From Flavobacterium aestivum (GTDB taxonomy: Bacteria; Bacteroidota; Bacteroidia; Flavobacteriales; Flavobacteriaceae), in the NCBI RefSeq assembly GCF_026870175.2, contig NZ_CP113977.2, forward strand, positions 372,001-436,000: a stretch of 64,000 nucleotides of DNA, read 5' to 3'. The notes beneath the pieces are model-generated. The model was not told the DNA's origin. It ran no database searches and saw only the letters and a list, made by a program, of their open reading frames with translations. Made by a program: the position numbers and the translations under genes. Below, one piece after another: positions 45,322-54,237 of the stretch. Every line of letters starts with the position of its first letter. Position 1 is the stretch's first letter.

Positions 45322-45744
45322 TTACTTAGTCGAATTATTTTCCATTTCTTCCAGCATCTTAATTATTTTATCTAACTTTTCCGTTTCGATTTTATCCAAC
45401 CGGACTGCCAAAGCTTCAATTTCCAGCTTCGCATCAACATTCGTCTGATAATCAGATTGTGCCTGAACCCTGTCTCTTTCGCTTTGTCTGTTTTGAGACA
45501 TCATAATAATCGGTGCAGCATATGCAGCCTGTGTCGAGAAAAGAAGATTCAGTAATATGAAAGGATAAGCATCCCAATGGTATATATAACCAACAACATT
45601 CAATCCCATCCATACCCCTACAAATACAGTTTGAATAATAATGAATCGCCAAGATCCCATGCCTTTGGCTACAGAATCAGCTAAACGACTCCCAAAGCCT
45701 AATCCCTCTCTGTGTTTTTCGTGCCAAGTTTTGTTATTGCCCAT
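45322..45744 (-). CDS. DUF1003 membrane protein
   Basis: A 140-residue inner-membrane protein with two membrane helices (WRFIIIQTVFVGVWMGLNVV and YPFILLNLLFSTQAAYAAPI) and a polar, coiled-coil-like C-terminus. The motif set is that of DUF1003. Function is unknown. Confidence 0.87.
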   Translation of the reverse strand: MGNNKTWHEKHREGLGFGSRLADSVAKGMGSWRFIIIQTVFVGVWMGLNVVGYIYHWDAYPFILLNLLFSTQAAYAAPIIMMSQNRQSERDRVQAQSDYQTNVDAKLEIEALAVRLDKIETEKLDKIIKMLEEMENNSTK

Positions 45745-45912
45745 TTCTTTATAGAATTAGTTTTATGTGTATCATTCAAATATTACACAAAGATAACCGA
45801 AGTTAGCACAGGTTTTCACGAAGTTTAGAGCTCATAAACAAACTAAAAAATTTGTAAATCTCTATTGACCTTTGCTTGGCTTAGTCTTATAGTTTTTCCT
45901 TTACTTTGCGGT

Positions 45913-46881
45913 ATGATTTCAATACCTCACAAAACTAAGCAATTCCTTGTACTTCTAATCAAACTTTTGATTGTTGGAGGTGCCTTTTATTTTATTTACA
46001 ACCAATTGGCCAACAACGACAAACTGGACTGGCAAAAATTCTTGGTACTATTCCATAAAAACTGGTCGGTTTTGGGAATCAGCTTTATTTTGCTATTGAG
46101 CGTATTGAACCGCTTATTCGAAATTTTAAAATGGAAATATTTGGTTTCCTATCTTCATTCTATTTCTTTGGGCGAGGCTACCAAACAAGTATTGGCAGGA
46201 CTTACAGCGGGATTATTTACACCAAACGGCGTTGGCGAATATGCCGGAAAAGCATTGTATTTTGATAAAAAAGATACTAAAAAAGTCGTATTTTTAAACT
46301 TGGTTTGCAACGGAATTCAAATGATTCTAACCATAATTTTTGGCATTTTTGGATTATTGTATTTCAATGCACAATACAATGTAATCACTCCAAAATCTAT
46401 TGCTATCCTTTTTGGAATTTGTTTTTTACTTTTTGGAATATTATTTTTTTCAAAGAAAGTCAATATCAAAGGGTATTCTATCGAGAAGCTGATTCATAAA
46501 ATCAATGAAATCCCAAAATCAATTCATCAAAAAAATACCATTCTGGCAATTCTCAGATATATAGTTTTCTCGCACCAATGCTATTTTTTGTTTTTAGCTT
46601 TTGATGTTGATTTGCCTTATTTAATTTTAATGTCAGCCATAACCAGTGTTTACTTTCTGGCTTCTTCATTGCCTACTTTTCAGTTTTTGGACTTTGCCGT
46701 AAAAGGCAGTGTGGCAGTTTACTTCTTTGGGATATTAGGTGTAAATGAGTGGGTAGTGGTTTTTATCTCTACGCTAATGTGGTTTTTAAACGTTGTTCTA
46801 CCTGTAGCCATTGGAAGTTATTATGTATTGAATTTTAAAGTATCTCAAACCCCAAAAGAAGGAACCGTAAAAACAAATTAA
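45913..46881 (+). CDS. LPG-synthase-TM / flippase-like membrane protein
   Basis: A 322-residue polytopic protein (about eight membrane segments) of the lysylphosphatidylglycerol-synthase transmembrane / UPF0104 family; GLFTPNGVGEYAGKALYFD is the conserved loop. I use the ATG at 45913 rather than a TTG 48 bp upstream. It ends 11 bp before a membrane glycosyltransferase gene, so the pair may move and glycosylate a lipid. Confidence 0.82.
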   Translation: MISIPHKTKQFLVLLIKLLIVGGAFYFIYNQLANNDKLDWQKFLVLFHKNWSVLGISFILLLSVLNRLFEILKWKYLVSYLHSISLGEATKQVLAGLTAGLFTPNGVGEYAGKALYFDKKDTKKVVFLNLVCNGIQMILTIIFGIFGLLYFNAQYNVITPKSIAILFGICFLLFGILFFSKKVNIKGYSIEKLIHKINEIPKSIHQKNTILAILRYIVFSHQCYFLFLAFDVDLPYLILMSAITSVYFLASSLPTFQFLDFAVKGSVAVYFFGILGVNEWVVVFISTLMWFLNVVLPVAIGSYYVLNFKVSQTPKEGTVKTN

Positions 46882-46892
46882 TCCTATAAAGT

Positions 46893-47993
46893 ATGATTGC
46901 AATTATTTTTAGTGCGATTTTGCTCGTTTATCTGATTACTATTGGTTGGCTCATTTTTGGTTTTACCAAAATAAATTCTTTTGAATACCTTGGCTTAACG
47001 CCAAAAACAAGCTTTAGCATCATTGTTCCTTTTCGAAATGAAGCCGAAAATTTACCGGTTTTATTGGATAGCTTTTCGAAATTGAATTATCCGACAAGTT
47101 TATTTGAAGTGATTTTGGTTGATGACGCTTCTGATTTAAAATTTGAGATTAACGATTTTAGATTTCAAATTTCGTTAATTGACAATATTAGGATTTCAAA
47201 TTCTCCCAAGAAAGATGCTATTACAACTGCCATGAAAATCGTAAAAACCGATTGGGTCATCACCACCGATGCCGATTGTGCGGTTCCTAAAAATTGGTTG
47301 TTAAGTTTAGATAATTTTATTCAGCTAAATCACGTTTCGATGGTTGCAGGTGCAGTTACCTACGATTGCCAGAACTCCTTTTTGCATCATTTCCAACAAT
47401 TGGATTTGGCTAGTTTACAGGGCGCAACCATAGGCAGTTTTGGAATTAAAAATGGTTTTATGTGCAATGGTGCCAATTTTGCCTACACCAAATCATTTTT
47501 CCAAAAACTAAATGGCTTTGAGGGCAATAATACAATTGCCAGCGGCGATGATGTTTTTTTGTTACAAAAAGCCATATCCAAATACCCAGAAAAAGTCGCT
47601 TATTTAAAATCGAAGAATACTATTGTAACCACAAAACCTACGAATGATTGGAAATCGTTGTTTTACCAACGTGCTCGCTGGGCTTCTAAAACCACATCCT
47701 ATCAAAGTAGTTTTGGAAAAAAGTTGGGACTGATTGTTTTTATAGGGAATTTTAGTTTTATTTCTTGTTTTGTTCTTACTCTTTTTAATTTACTACCTTA
47801 TTTTTTTATTGTTTTATATTTCCTGATCAAATTTAGCATTGACAGACTATTAATAACACAAACCAATCATTTCTTGACTAAACGCAAAATTCGTTATTTG
47901 CTTTTAAGTAGTTTGTGGTATCCATTTTTCAGTTCCGCTGTTGCTTTGTATTCTATTTTTGGAAAATACGAATGGAAAGGGAGGAGATTTTAG
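46893..47993 (+). CDS. Membrane-anchored family 2 glycosyltransferase
   Basis: A 366-residue GT2 with one N-terminal membrane helix, the GT-A fold (IVPFRNEAENLPVLLDSFSK; VILVDDASD; TTDADCAVP as the DxD-like metal site; later GDDVFL and QRARWASK, i.e. the QxxRW motif) and two or three C-terminal membrane helices. The QxxRW motif marks a processive or lipid-linked hexosyltransferase. Acceptor unknown; coupled to the flippase-like gene. Confidence 0.87.
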   Translation: MIAIIFSAILLVYLITIGWLIFGFTKINSFEYLGLTPKTSFSIIVPFRNEAENLPVLLDSFSKLNYPTSLFEVILVDDASDLKFEINDFRFQISLIDNIRISNSPKKDAITTAMKIVKTDWVITTDADCAVPKNWLLSLDNFIQLNHVSMVAGAVTYDCQNSFLHHFQQLDLASLQGATIGSFGIKNGFMCNGANFAYTKSFFQKLNGFEGNNTIASGDDVFLLQKAISKYPEKVAYLKSKNTIVTTKPTNDWKSLFYQRARWASKTTSYQSSFGKKLGLIVFIGNFSFISCFVLTLFNLLPYFFIVLYFLIKFSIDRLLITQTNHFLTKRKIRYLLLSSLWYPFFSSAVALYSIFGKYEWKGRRF

Positions 47994-48055
47994 ATTGCAA
48001 ATTTTAGAATTTAGATTTTTGATTACCTCTATTAAGTAAAAATCAAAAATATATT

Positions 48056-48532
48056 CTACTCCACTTTTAGAATTACAGGAAGTATAAATTGGGTCTTTAC
48101 AGGTAATCCGCGTTTGATTGCTGGATTGATTTTAGGAAAATCTACTAAACGAGCTTTCAAGATACTGTCAATTTTTATGGTATCATAAGCAACCGAATCT
48201 TTGGGAAATTGCGGTTCGAATTTCATTGTTGCATTAGGAAAAATAGTCACTTTTACTTCAATTGTGTCTAACTCCGGGTAAAGCATTGCTAGAGTGTCAT
48301 TACACAATTTCTCCTGTATTAATTGCGTTAAAACCTCAAAAAAACATTGCTGACGCTGTTTTTTGTCTTCAATTTTTTCACAATCAACAACTGATGGGTA
48401 TTCATCAACTTCTTTCCAATTGATTGCCTTCAATTCCTTTTGCAACAATTCCTTTTCAGAAGGAACTTGCTTGTCAAAATATTGACAGGAATTAAAAAGA
48501 ATGAATACTAAAAAAAGAGAATACTGCTTCAA
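48056..48532 (-). CDS. Hypothetical lipoprotein with TonB-C-like end
   Basis: A 158-residue protein with a lipoprotein signal (YSLFLVFILFNSC, Cys16). The last 35 residues (FPKINPAIKRGLPVKTQFIL, then PVILKVE) resemble the end of TonB C-terminal domains seen in many Bacteroidota orphan proteins. No further function can be stated. Confidence 0.65.
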   Translation of the reverse strand: MKQYSLFLVFILFNSCQYFDKQVPSEKELLQKELKAINWKEVDEYPSVVDCEKIEDKKQRQQCFFEVLTQLIQEKLCNDTLAMLYPELDTIEVKVTIFPNATMKFEPQFPKDSVAYDTIKIDSILKARLVDFPKINPAIKRGLPVKTQFILPVILKVE

Positions 48533-48646
48533 TGTTTACTTTTTGAATGGAATTAATATGTTTTATAAAAATACAATTATTTTTCTCATATTCGTATATG
48601 AAATGTGTATTGCATTTTCGGCATCAAAATTACTAAAAATATTTTT

Positions 48647-49147
48647 ATGGATATCCTGCTTTTGTTATTAGGCTTCGCTTGTGTTGTTGTTGGAGTTTTT
48701 GGTAGTTTCCTTCCTGTCCTTCCTGGGCCAAGCATTAGTTGGATTGGAATTCTATTATTATACTTTACTACAGCCGTTTCTGCTAATTATTGGATTCTCG
48801 GGATCTCCTTATTGATTACTATTATACTAACCGTTTTAGATTATATTATTCCCGCCAAAGGGACCAAAAAGTTTGGCGGGAGTTCGTATGGCATCTGGGG
48901 AACCAATATTGGTTTGGTCGTTGGTATTTTCACCCCTATTCCTTTGGGTTTTCTAATAGGACCGTTTGTTGGCGCTTTGATTGGTGAACTTATTTATGAC
49001 AACAAAGATCATCAACGCGCTCTAAAAGCTGCCACAGGCTCACTATTGGGCTTCTTAGCATCCTCATTTATGAAGTTTGTGGTATGTATGATGTATCTGG
49101 GATTGTTTCTTTGGATTGTATGGCAAAATAAAGCCATACTGTTTTAA
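48647..49147 (+). CDS. DUF456 family membrane protein
   Basis: A 166-residue protein from the ATG at 48647 (a GTG 42 bp earlier gives an unlikely N-terminus). Glycine-rich membrane segments and the signature DYIIPAKGTKKFGGSSYG followed by GPFVGALIGEL identify DUF456. Function unknown. Confidence 0.87.
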   Translation: MDILLLLLGFACVVVGVFGSFLPVLPGPSISWIGILLLYFTTAVSANYWILGISLLITIILTVLDYIIPAKGTKKFGGSSYGIWGTNIGLVVGIFTPIPLGFLIGPFVGALIGELIYDNKDHQRALKAATGSLLGFLASSFMKFVVCMMYLGLFLWIVWQNKAILF

Positions 49148-49162
49148 AATTATACATAAAAA

Positions 49163-49188
49163 AAAGCCTTTCCGTTAAGAAAGGCTTT
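49163..49188 (-). terminator. Terminator of tRNA-Asp copy 1
   Basis: Stem AAAGCCTTTC/GAAAGGCTTT followed by a long T-run on the minus strand, just 12 bp beyond the tRNA 3' end. It may also serve the convergent DUF456 gene. Confidence 0.88.
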
Positions 49189-49200
49189 AAACAATATTTG

Positions 49201-49274
49201 CGGTCTGGACGGGACTCGAACCCGCGACCCCATGCGTGACAGGCATGTATTCTAACCAACTGAACTACCAAACC
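49201..49274 (-). tRNA. tRNA-Asp (GTC), copy 1
   Basis: A 74-nt cloverleaf on the minus strand: acceptor GGTTTGG/CCAGACC with discriminator G, anticodon stem CATGC/GCATG around loop CTGTCAC (anticodon GTC) and T-arm GCGGG-TTCGAGT-CCCGT. The 3' CCA is not encoded. The mature sequence is identical to copy 2. Confidence 0.96.
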
Positions 49275-49291
49275 CTGTTTTATTGCGAGTG

Positions 49292-49321
49292 CAAATATAC
49301 AATAGATTTTCGTTTACGCAA
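49292..49321 (-). promoter_or_regulatory. Promoter of tRNA-Asp copy 1
   Basis: Minus-strand TTG, 19 nt, TATATTTG: a textbook Bacteroidota sigma-ABfr promoter, ending about 18 bp from the tRNA 5' end. Confidence 0.85.
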
Positions 49322-49514
49322 CTATTTTATAACACAAGATTAAAAAAAAATTTCAAATCCCTTTAGAACCCCTTTAAAATCAAAAAAGCCATCCGTAGAT
49401 TCTGAATAAATTCAGAAGCATTGGAAAGCTTTTCATTGGTCTAACTACAAACCGATCTCGTCCTTTGACGAGAAAACAACACAACTAGCTTTAGATATTG
49501 TATATTGGCAAAAA

Positions 49515-49538
49515 AAGCCTTTCTGTTACGAAAGGCTT
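49515..49538 (-). terminator. Terminator of tRNA-Asp copy 2
   Basis: Stem AAGCCTTTC/GAAAGGCTT followed by a T-run on the minus strand; a near copy of the first tRNA terminator. Confidence 0.85.
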
Positions 49539-49550
49539 CCCCAATATTAG

Positions 49551-49624
49551 CGGTCTGGACGGGACTCGAACCCGCGACCCCATGCGTGACAGGCATGTAT
49601 TCTAACCAACTGAACTACCAAACC
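49551..49624 (-). tRNA. tRNA-Asp (GTC), copy 2
   Basis: A 74-nt gene identical to copy 1, 350 bp away, with its own promoter and terminator. The gap between the copies also holds a perfect 18-bp palindrome (TTCTGAAT-AA-ATTCAGAA, 49400-49417) and a small hairpin CTCGTC/GACGAG, neither with an assigned role. Confidence 0.96.
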
Positions 49625-49642
49625 TCTGCTTTATTGCGGTGG

Positions 49643-49672
49643 CAAAGATACAATAGATTTTCGTTTACACAA
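49643..49672 (-). promoter_or_regulatory. Promoter of tRNA-Asp copy 2
   Basis: Minus-strand TTG, 19 nt, TATCTTTG. The spacer is almost the same as in copy 1, showing that promoter and gene were duplicated together. Confidence 0.85.
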
Positions 49673-49710
49673 GCCTTTTATCAAAGAATTTTAAATGTTT
49701 TTTTGTAATA

Positions 49711-50637
49711 TTATCCAAAGTTTTGTTTTTCAACCAAGTACGTCATTAAAATTTTTTCAAAACTTTCACCTACTCCAACCGGAATGTACTTAATTTTGTT
49801 TTGAGCACAGGTCAAAGCGAGCTTTTTGAAGTAATCACTCACCTGTTTTTCGTATTCTTCTTTCACATTATCGGCAAAAACCACTACCTCATCTCCAGTT
49901 TCTACATCAATAAACTTCCTTGGAGCATTGTCAAAATCAAATTTAAGCTCCGTTTCATTATCAACCACATGAAACAAGACTACTTTATGCTTATCATGTT
50001 TTAAATGCTGTAATGCACTGAAAAGTGCTTCTTCATTTTCAGACTGAAACATATCCGTAAACAAAATAATCATCGAACGACGATGGATTTTCTCAGCAAT
50101 CTGATGCAAATAAGTAATTGTATCCGTCTGCTTTTTCTCTTTTGAATTATCCAAAAGCTCTTCCAGCTTGTTCAAAATCATTCTATGATGACGATCACTT
50201 CCTTTCTCTGGCGCATAATACTCATAACTATCCGAAAACACACTTAATCCAACTGCATCTCTTTGCTTCTTCAACAAATTCATTAAAACTGCCGATGCCA
50301 ATACCGAAAAACCTATTTTACTTTCATAAAACAACTGACCGTTCTTCAATTTGGGATAATGCATCGATGAGGAGTTATCAATAATAATATGACATCTCAA
50401 GTTTGTCTCCTCCTCAAAGCATTTGGTATACAAACGATCAGTCTTGGCAAATAATTTCCAATCAATATGTTTAGTGCTCTCGCCTGTATTATATACTTTA
50501 TGTTCCGCAAATTCTGCCGAAAATCCATGAAACGGACTTTTATGCATTCCAGAAATAAAACCTTCCACCACTTGATTGGCTAGCAATTCTAAATGCTGAA
50601 AACTAGATATTTTTTCTATTTGTGATTCAATCTTCAT
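49711..50637 (-). CDS. DUF58 domain protein
   Basis: A 308-residue cytoplasmic protein with the DUF58 signature (EFAEHKVYNTGESTKHIDWK) and a von Willebrand A-like fold containing a MIDAS-type DNSSSMHYP motif. Family members usually accompany MoxR ATPases and Bat (aerotolerance) proteins, but none of those is adjacent here. Exact function is unknown. Confidence 0.87.
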   Translation of the reverse strand: MKIESQIEKISSFQHLELLANQVVEGFISGMHKSPFHGFSAEFAEHKVYNTGESTKHIDWKLFAKTDRLYTKCFEEETNLRCHIIIDNSSSMHYPKLKNGQLFYESKIGFSVLASAVLMNLLKKQRDAVGLSVFSDSYEYYAPEKGSDRHHRMILNKLEELLDNSKEKKQTDTITYLHQIAEKIHRRSMIILFTDMFQSENEEALFSALQHLKHDKHKVVLFHVVDNETELKFDFDNAPRKFIDVETGDEVVVFADNVKEEYEKQVSDYFKKLALTCAQNKIKYIPVGVGESFEKILMTYLVEKQNFG

Positions 50638-50750
50638 CTTTCAAAAGTATTTAAAAAGATCGAAAGATTAAAACAATTTAATGATTGAAAGATTGTTAAA
50701 CTCAATGAATAAAAAACAATAGAGCATAATCTTGATGTACACCACAAAAA

Positions 50751-50774
50751 AAGGCCTGACTTTCGTCAGACCTT
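50751..50774 (-). terminator. Rho-independent terminator after trxA
   Basis: Stem AAGGCCTGAC/GTCAGACCTT (one mismatch) with loop TTTC and T-run on the minus strand. Confidence 0.85.
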
Positions 50775-50795
50775 TTTTAATTATTTCAATTTAGA

Positions 50796-51113
50796 TTACA
50801 ACAATGCGTCTAAGCTATCTGCATATGTTTGTTTTGGAGCTACTCCAACTTGTTTTCCTACTACTTCTCCGTTATGGAAAACCAATACCGTAGGAATGTT
50901 TCTAACTCCATATTTTGCAGCAAATTCTTGGTTTGCATCTACATCAACTTTTCCTACAACAACTTTTCCTTCGTACTCGTTGCTTAGTTCATCAATGATT
51001 GGTCCAACCATTCTACAAGGTCCACACCATGCTGCCCAAAAATCTACCATTACTGGTTGCGTTGATTTCAAAACTACTTCTTCAAAAGTAGCATCTGTTA
51101 TTGCTAATGCCAT
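50796..51113 (-). CDS. trxA: Thioredoxin
   Basis: A 105-residue single-domain thioredoxin with active site FWAAWCGPCRMV (Cys30, Cys33), the buried Asp in VMVDFW and the cis-Pro in VRNIPTVLVF. It reduces cytoplasmic protein disulfides with thioredoxin reductase. Monocistronic: own promoter and terminator. Confidence 0.96.
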   Translation of the reverse strand: MALAITDATFEEVVLKSTQPVMVDFWAAWCGPCRMVGPIIDELSNEYEGKVVVGKVDVDANQEFAAKYGVRNIPTVLVFHNGEVVGKQVGVAPKQTYADSLDALL

Positions 51114-51158
51114 ACTATTTTATTTTATGTTAAATGCTTATTCCTTTTAACTAGGGTA

Positions 51159-51186
51159 CAAATTTAGAAATTAAAAACCAACCAAA
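51159..51186 (-). promoter_or_regulatory. Candidate trxA promoter
   Basis: Minus-strand TAAATTTG (51159-51166), 46 bp upstream of the ATG, preceded by TTTG with a 16-nt gap, slightly shorter than the usual 17-23. Confidence 0.5.
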
Positions 51187-51370
51187 CGTCATTCCCAAAT
51201 TAGTTTTCATTATAAATGTATTATTAATAGTTATCTCTAACCCTTCTTTAATTTTTAAGATACCGCTTTAATTCGTCTATATACCAAAACAAGCCCAATG
51301 AACAAGCTATTTACAGCTACATACTTAGAAATCTATTACCTCAAAAATCCTTTTACTAGAGTTCTATTAT

Positions 51371-52261
51371 TTATCTCAAATCAAAGCTGGTTGACAAAAT
51401 CATATTAGATTCATCAAAAACATTGGCATAATACATTCCTTTTGTCAAATCACTTACTGGGATTTCAGTATCAACCGTAATCGATTTGCTATTATAATTC
51501 ACAGTGCTTATAATACTATAAACTAGACTCTTTTTACCAAAAAGTATAGTCTTCTTTTCACCCAAAACATTATTGATGTTGTCAATGATTTGAATATAAT
51601 ACTTTTTTTCTTTGCCTTTAGACAGTTTATTTTCAGCAATTGTAAAGCTTATTTTCAGCAAATCTACCTTACTTGCCTTGTCGGTTTCAAGTTGCTTACC
51701 TGAATTTCTTAGTTTGAAAGGTGTAACCTTAAAATCAAGATATGATAATACCGCAGCTCCTTCTATTTTATCACTCAATTTTTTGTTTTGAGTTTTCAAA
51801 TCACTGTTCTTAGACTGTAGATTATCGTTATTTTTCTTTGTTTTTACAAGTGCTACACTTGTACTATCAGCCTTCTTTTTATATCTGTCCAATTCTTTCA
51901 TCAAAAAGAACACATTATTCTGAAGATCTTGCGACTTTTTCTGATACTTTAAATTCAAGCTTTCACTCACATCTGCTTTTTGATACTCTGCGATTAATTT
52001 TTTCAATTTGGTACGTTCAGCCACCAGTTGTTTAGACAAATTACTATTATCTACCAATACTTTATTAAGCTTTGATTCAGATAATCGCAATTCTTTCAGG
52101 GTATATTCTTTTTGATTTTGGAGTGTTGCTATAACTTCTTTAGAACGATCTGACCTTTTATTAATATAAAATAACCCGCTTAACAACACTAATGTCAATA
52201 CAACTATGACCGTTTTAAAACTTTTATTGATTAGATTATTACTCAGTTGTTCATTTTCCAT
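51371..52261 (-). CDS. Membrane-anchored coiled-coil protein of unknown function
   Basis: A 296-residue protein with one N-terminal membrane helix (FKTVIVVLTLVLLSGLFYI, about 17-35), no cleavage site, then a long Lys/Glu/Leu-rich coiled coil to about residue 170 (KTKKNNDNLQSKNSDLKTQN) and a C-terminal beta-rich domain ending MILSTSFDLR. It probably sits in the inner membrane with the rest in the periplasm. I recognise no family. Confidence 0.65.
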   Translation of the reverse strand: MENEQLSNNLINKSFKTVIVVLTLVLLSGLFYINKRSDRSKEVIATLQNQKEYTLKELRLSESKLNKVLVDNSNLSKQLVAERTKLKKLIAEYQKADVSESLNLKYQKKSQDLQNNVFFLMKELDRYKKKADSTSVALVKTKKNNDNLQSKNSDLKTQNKKLSDKIEGAAVLSYLDFKVTPFKLRNSGKQLETDKASKVDLLKISFTIAENKLSKGKEKKYYIQIIDNINNVLGEKKTILFGKKSLVYSIISTVNYNSKSITVDTEIPVSDLTKGMYYANVFDESNMILSTSFDLR

Positions 52262-52671
52262 TCTTTTGGATTTTATTTTAATGATATGCCTGCATCCAAA
52301 TCATTAATAAACAGTCATAAAAAACTCTAAACCACAACATGAATGTGTCCGAAATTTACACAAAAAAATCAATCTAAGTCCTTTTTTTAATAAGATCTCC
52401 CAGCTTTTTTCGCCTTCAAAAACAAATCACTCATAACTCTCTAGAACCTAGATATAAATGATTCAAAAAAAATTCACCTATAAATCACAATTATTCTACC
52501 TACATCAAATTAATGTAGGATTTAGAAGAAGAATTAACACGAATTACACAAGTTCATACGATTTTATTCTGAAAATAAGCCGAACAAACGACGACAAACT
52601 GACGAAACAATTTCTTGTCTGATCTTTGCTAGTAAGAATAGACACAAGTCAGCCTAGAGGCAGAATTATTA
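52262..52671. other. Intergenic region, 410 bp
   Basis: AT-rich gap between the coiled-coil gene and the MFS gene. It contains a perfect 7-bp hairpin CCTACAT/ATGTAGG (about 52498-52518) without a T-run. No gene or RNA element is recognised. Confidence 0.5.
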
Positions 52672-53913
52672 TTAAATATTTTGTTTAACAACAACAGCAG
52701 CACTTCTTTCAGTATTAATTTTTCTGTTTAATGAAAAATACAAAACAATACCTAAAGCCCCAATCACACACATAAGTACCCAGTTGGTCATAAAGCTAAA
52801 TTTTCCAATTACAGCAAATCCTATTTTAGGACTCAGGATTTGTGCTAAACTAAAACACATTGTATACATTCCCATATATCGTCCTTTAAAGCCAATTTTA
52901 GCTCGTGACAAGGCAAAGGTATTTGAAAATGAAAAGATTAATATCTCTCCTATCGTAATCAAGATAATACTCAATAACAGCACAGGAATCCAATTAGCAA
53001 CCAGTAAACAAAAGAAACCTGACAGCATAAAAAACGAACCAAAAAGTATTACTCTGGAAGGCTCCGTTTTTCTTTTTTCCAAATAGCTCACACAGGGCAT
53101 TTCCAGCAAAAAAATAATCAATCCATTCAAAGATAAAATCAATCCAATTTCTACTTCATTGAGGTGAAATTTAGTGGTGTTATAAACTGGAACAGTAGTA
53201 AACAATTGAAAGAACAAAAAGGCTGTAACAAAACTGGCAGACAAGAAAACAATGTAATTAGAATCTTTAAAAACATTAAAACTAACCTTTGCTTCCTCTA
53301 CCTTCAGTGTTTGAAATTGTGTTATTTTACGTTCGTCAATAAGCAACATAAAAACAACAATTGCAATAACACATGTTAGTCCATCCGCCCAAAAAAGGTA
53401 TTCATAATTGCCACTAGCAATAATAAGCCCTCCAAAAACTGGCCCTGAAACCAATCCTAGATTTACCGCAAGACGAATCAATGTTAATGATCTTGTTTGA
53501 TTTTCTTTGGTACTAAAATTCCCCACTGCCACATACATGGCGGGCTTATACATATCTGCAATAGCGCTGATTACAAATAAACCAATGCAGATTTCTGTAA
53601 ACTCATAAAGAAACATCAAGGATATAAATCCAAGTCCAACGAGTAATAAACTCAAAAGCATGATGGTATAAAAACCAACTTTATCTGTAAGTTTTCCCCC
53701 AAGCCAAGTCCCAGCAAGCGAACCAAGCCCTATACAGGCCATCATCCAGCCCACATCTTCAAAAGAAAATGAAAGATATTCGTGCAAGTATTTAGCCAAA
53801 AATGGCATTACCATTGCTCCTGCTCGATTAATAAAGGTAATAAGTGTTAGTATCCAAATCTCTTTAGAAAAACCTCTAAAGTTATTTATATAGGTATTTA
53901 TGTAAGTTTTCAT
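52672..53913 (-). CDS. MFS transporter
   Basis: A 413-residue major facilitator with about 12 membrane segments. I use the ATG at 53913 (MKTYINTYINNFRGFSKEIW); an in-frame ATG at 53961 adds 16 polar residues. The loop 2-3 motif LGGKLTDKVGFYT is present. Such Bacteroidota proteins are often labelled MdtH- or drug-efflux-like, but the substrate cannot be inferred. No neighbouring gene suggests a role in collagen peptide uptake. Confidence 0.85.
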   Translation of the reverse strand: MKTYINTYINNFRGFSKEIWILTLITFINRAGAMVMPFLAKYLHEYLSFSFEDVGWMMACIGLGSLAGTWLGGKLTDKVGFYTIMLLSLLLVGLGFISLMFLYEFTEICIGLFVISAIADMYKPAMYVAVGNFSTKENQTRSLTLIRLAVNLGLVSGPVFGGLIIASGNYEYLFWADGLTCVIAIVVFMLLIDERKITQFQTLKVEEAKVSFNVFKDSNYIVFLSASFVTAFLFFQLFTTVPVYNTTKFHLNEVEIGLILSLNGLIIFLLEMPCVSYLEKRKTEPSRVILFGSFFMLSGFFCLLVANWIPVLLLSIILITIGEILIFSFSNTFALSRAKIGFKGRYMGMYTMCFSLAQILSPKIGFAVIGKFSFMTNWVLMCVIGALGIVLYFSLNRKINTERSAAVVVKQNI

Positions 53914-54237
53914 TAAGGGGGTGGTCTGTAAAAAAGTGGTAAATGTACTGTTATTTTTCAAAATTGCTTTTCAATTTTATAAAACCGAAAAGGCAATTTG
54001 TGATTTTGCCAAACTACATAATTAGTTTCTATTCTCAATGCATTATTATTAATTATTTTCGAATAATTTGGAACTATTTAATCTTCGATTTCCTGCTGTA
54101 ATTCAATTTTTTTAGTCTCACCCTAAAGACTAGGTGCAAAATGATTTTCTCTTGCATTAGCGTTCCAATAAACTTTAGACCAAAAAAAAAGACCCTCTTT
54201 TCAGAAGGTCTTTAATATATATTTCAATCGTATTTGA
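53914..54237. other. Intergenic region, 324 bp
   Basis: Holds the outer-membrane gene terminator (54188-54213) and, near the MFS start, an imperfect hairpin AAATTGC-TTTTC/GAAAAGGCAATTT (about 53961-53999). Nothing else is seen. Confidence 0.5.
54188..54213 (-). terminator. Rho-independent terminator after outer-membrane protein gene
   Basis: Stem AAAGACC-TC/GA-GGTCTTT followed by nine T on the minus strand. Confidence 0.88.

Noticed and set aside
49068..49271. Open frame overlapping tRNA-Asp copy 1
   Set aside because: The frame reads across the tRNA and its terminator; the tRNA explains the sequence.
52672..53913. MFS gene as the missing collagen-product transporter
   Set aside because: It is more than 12 kb from the island, monocistronic among housekeeping genes, with no shared motif.
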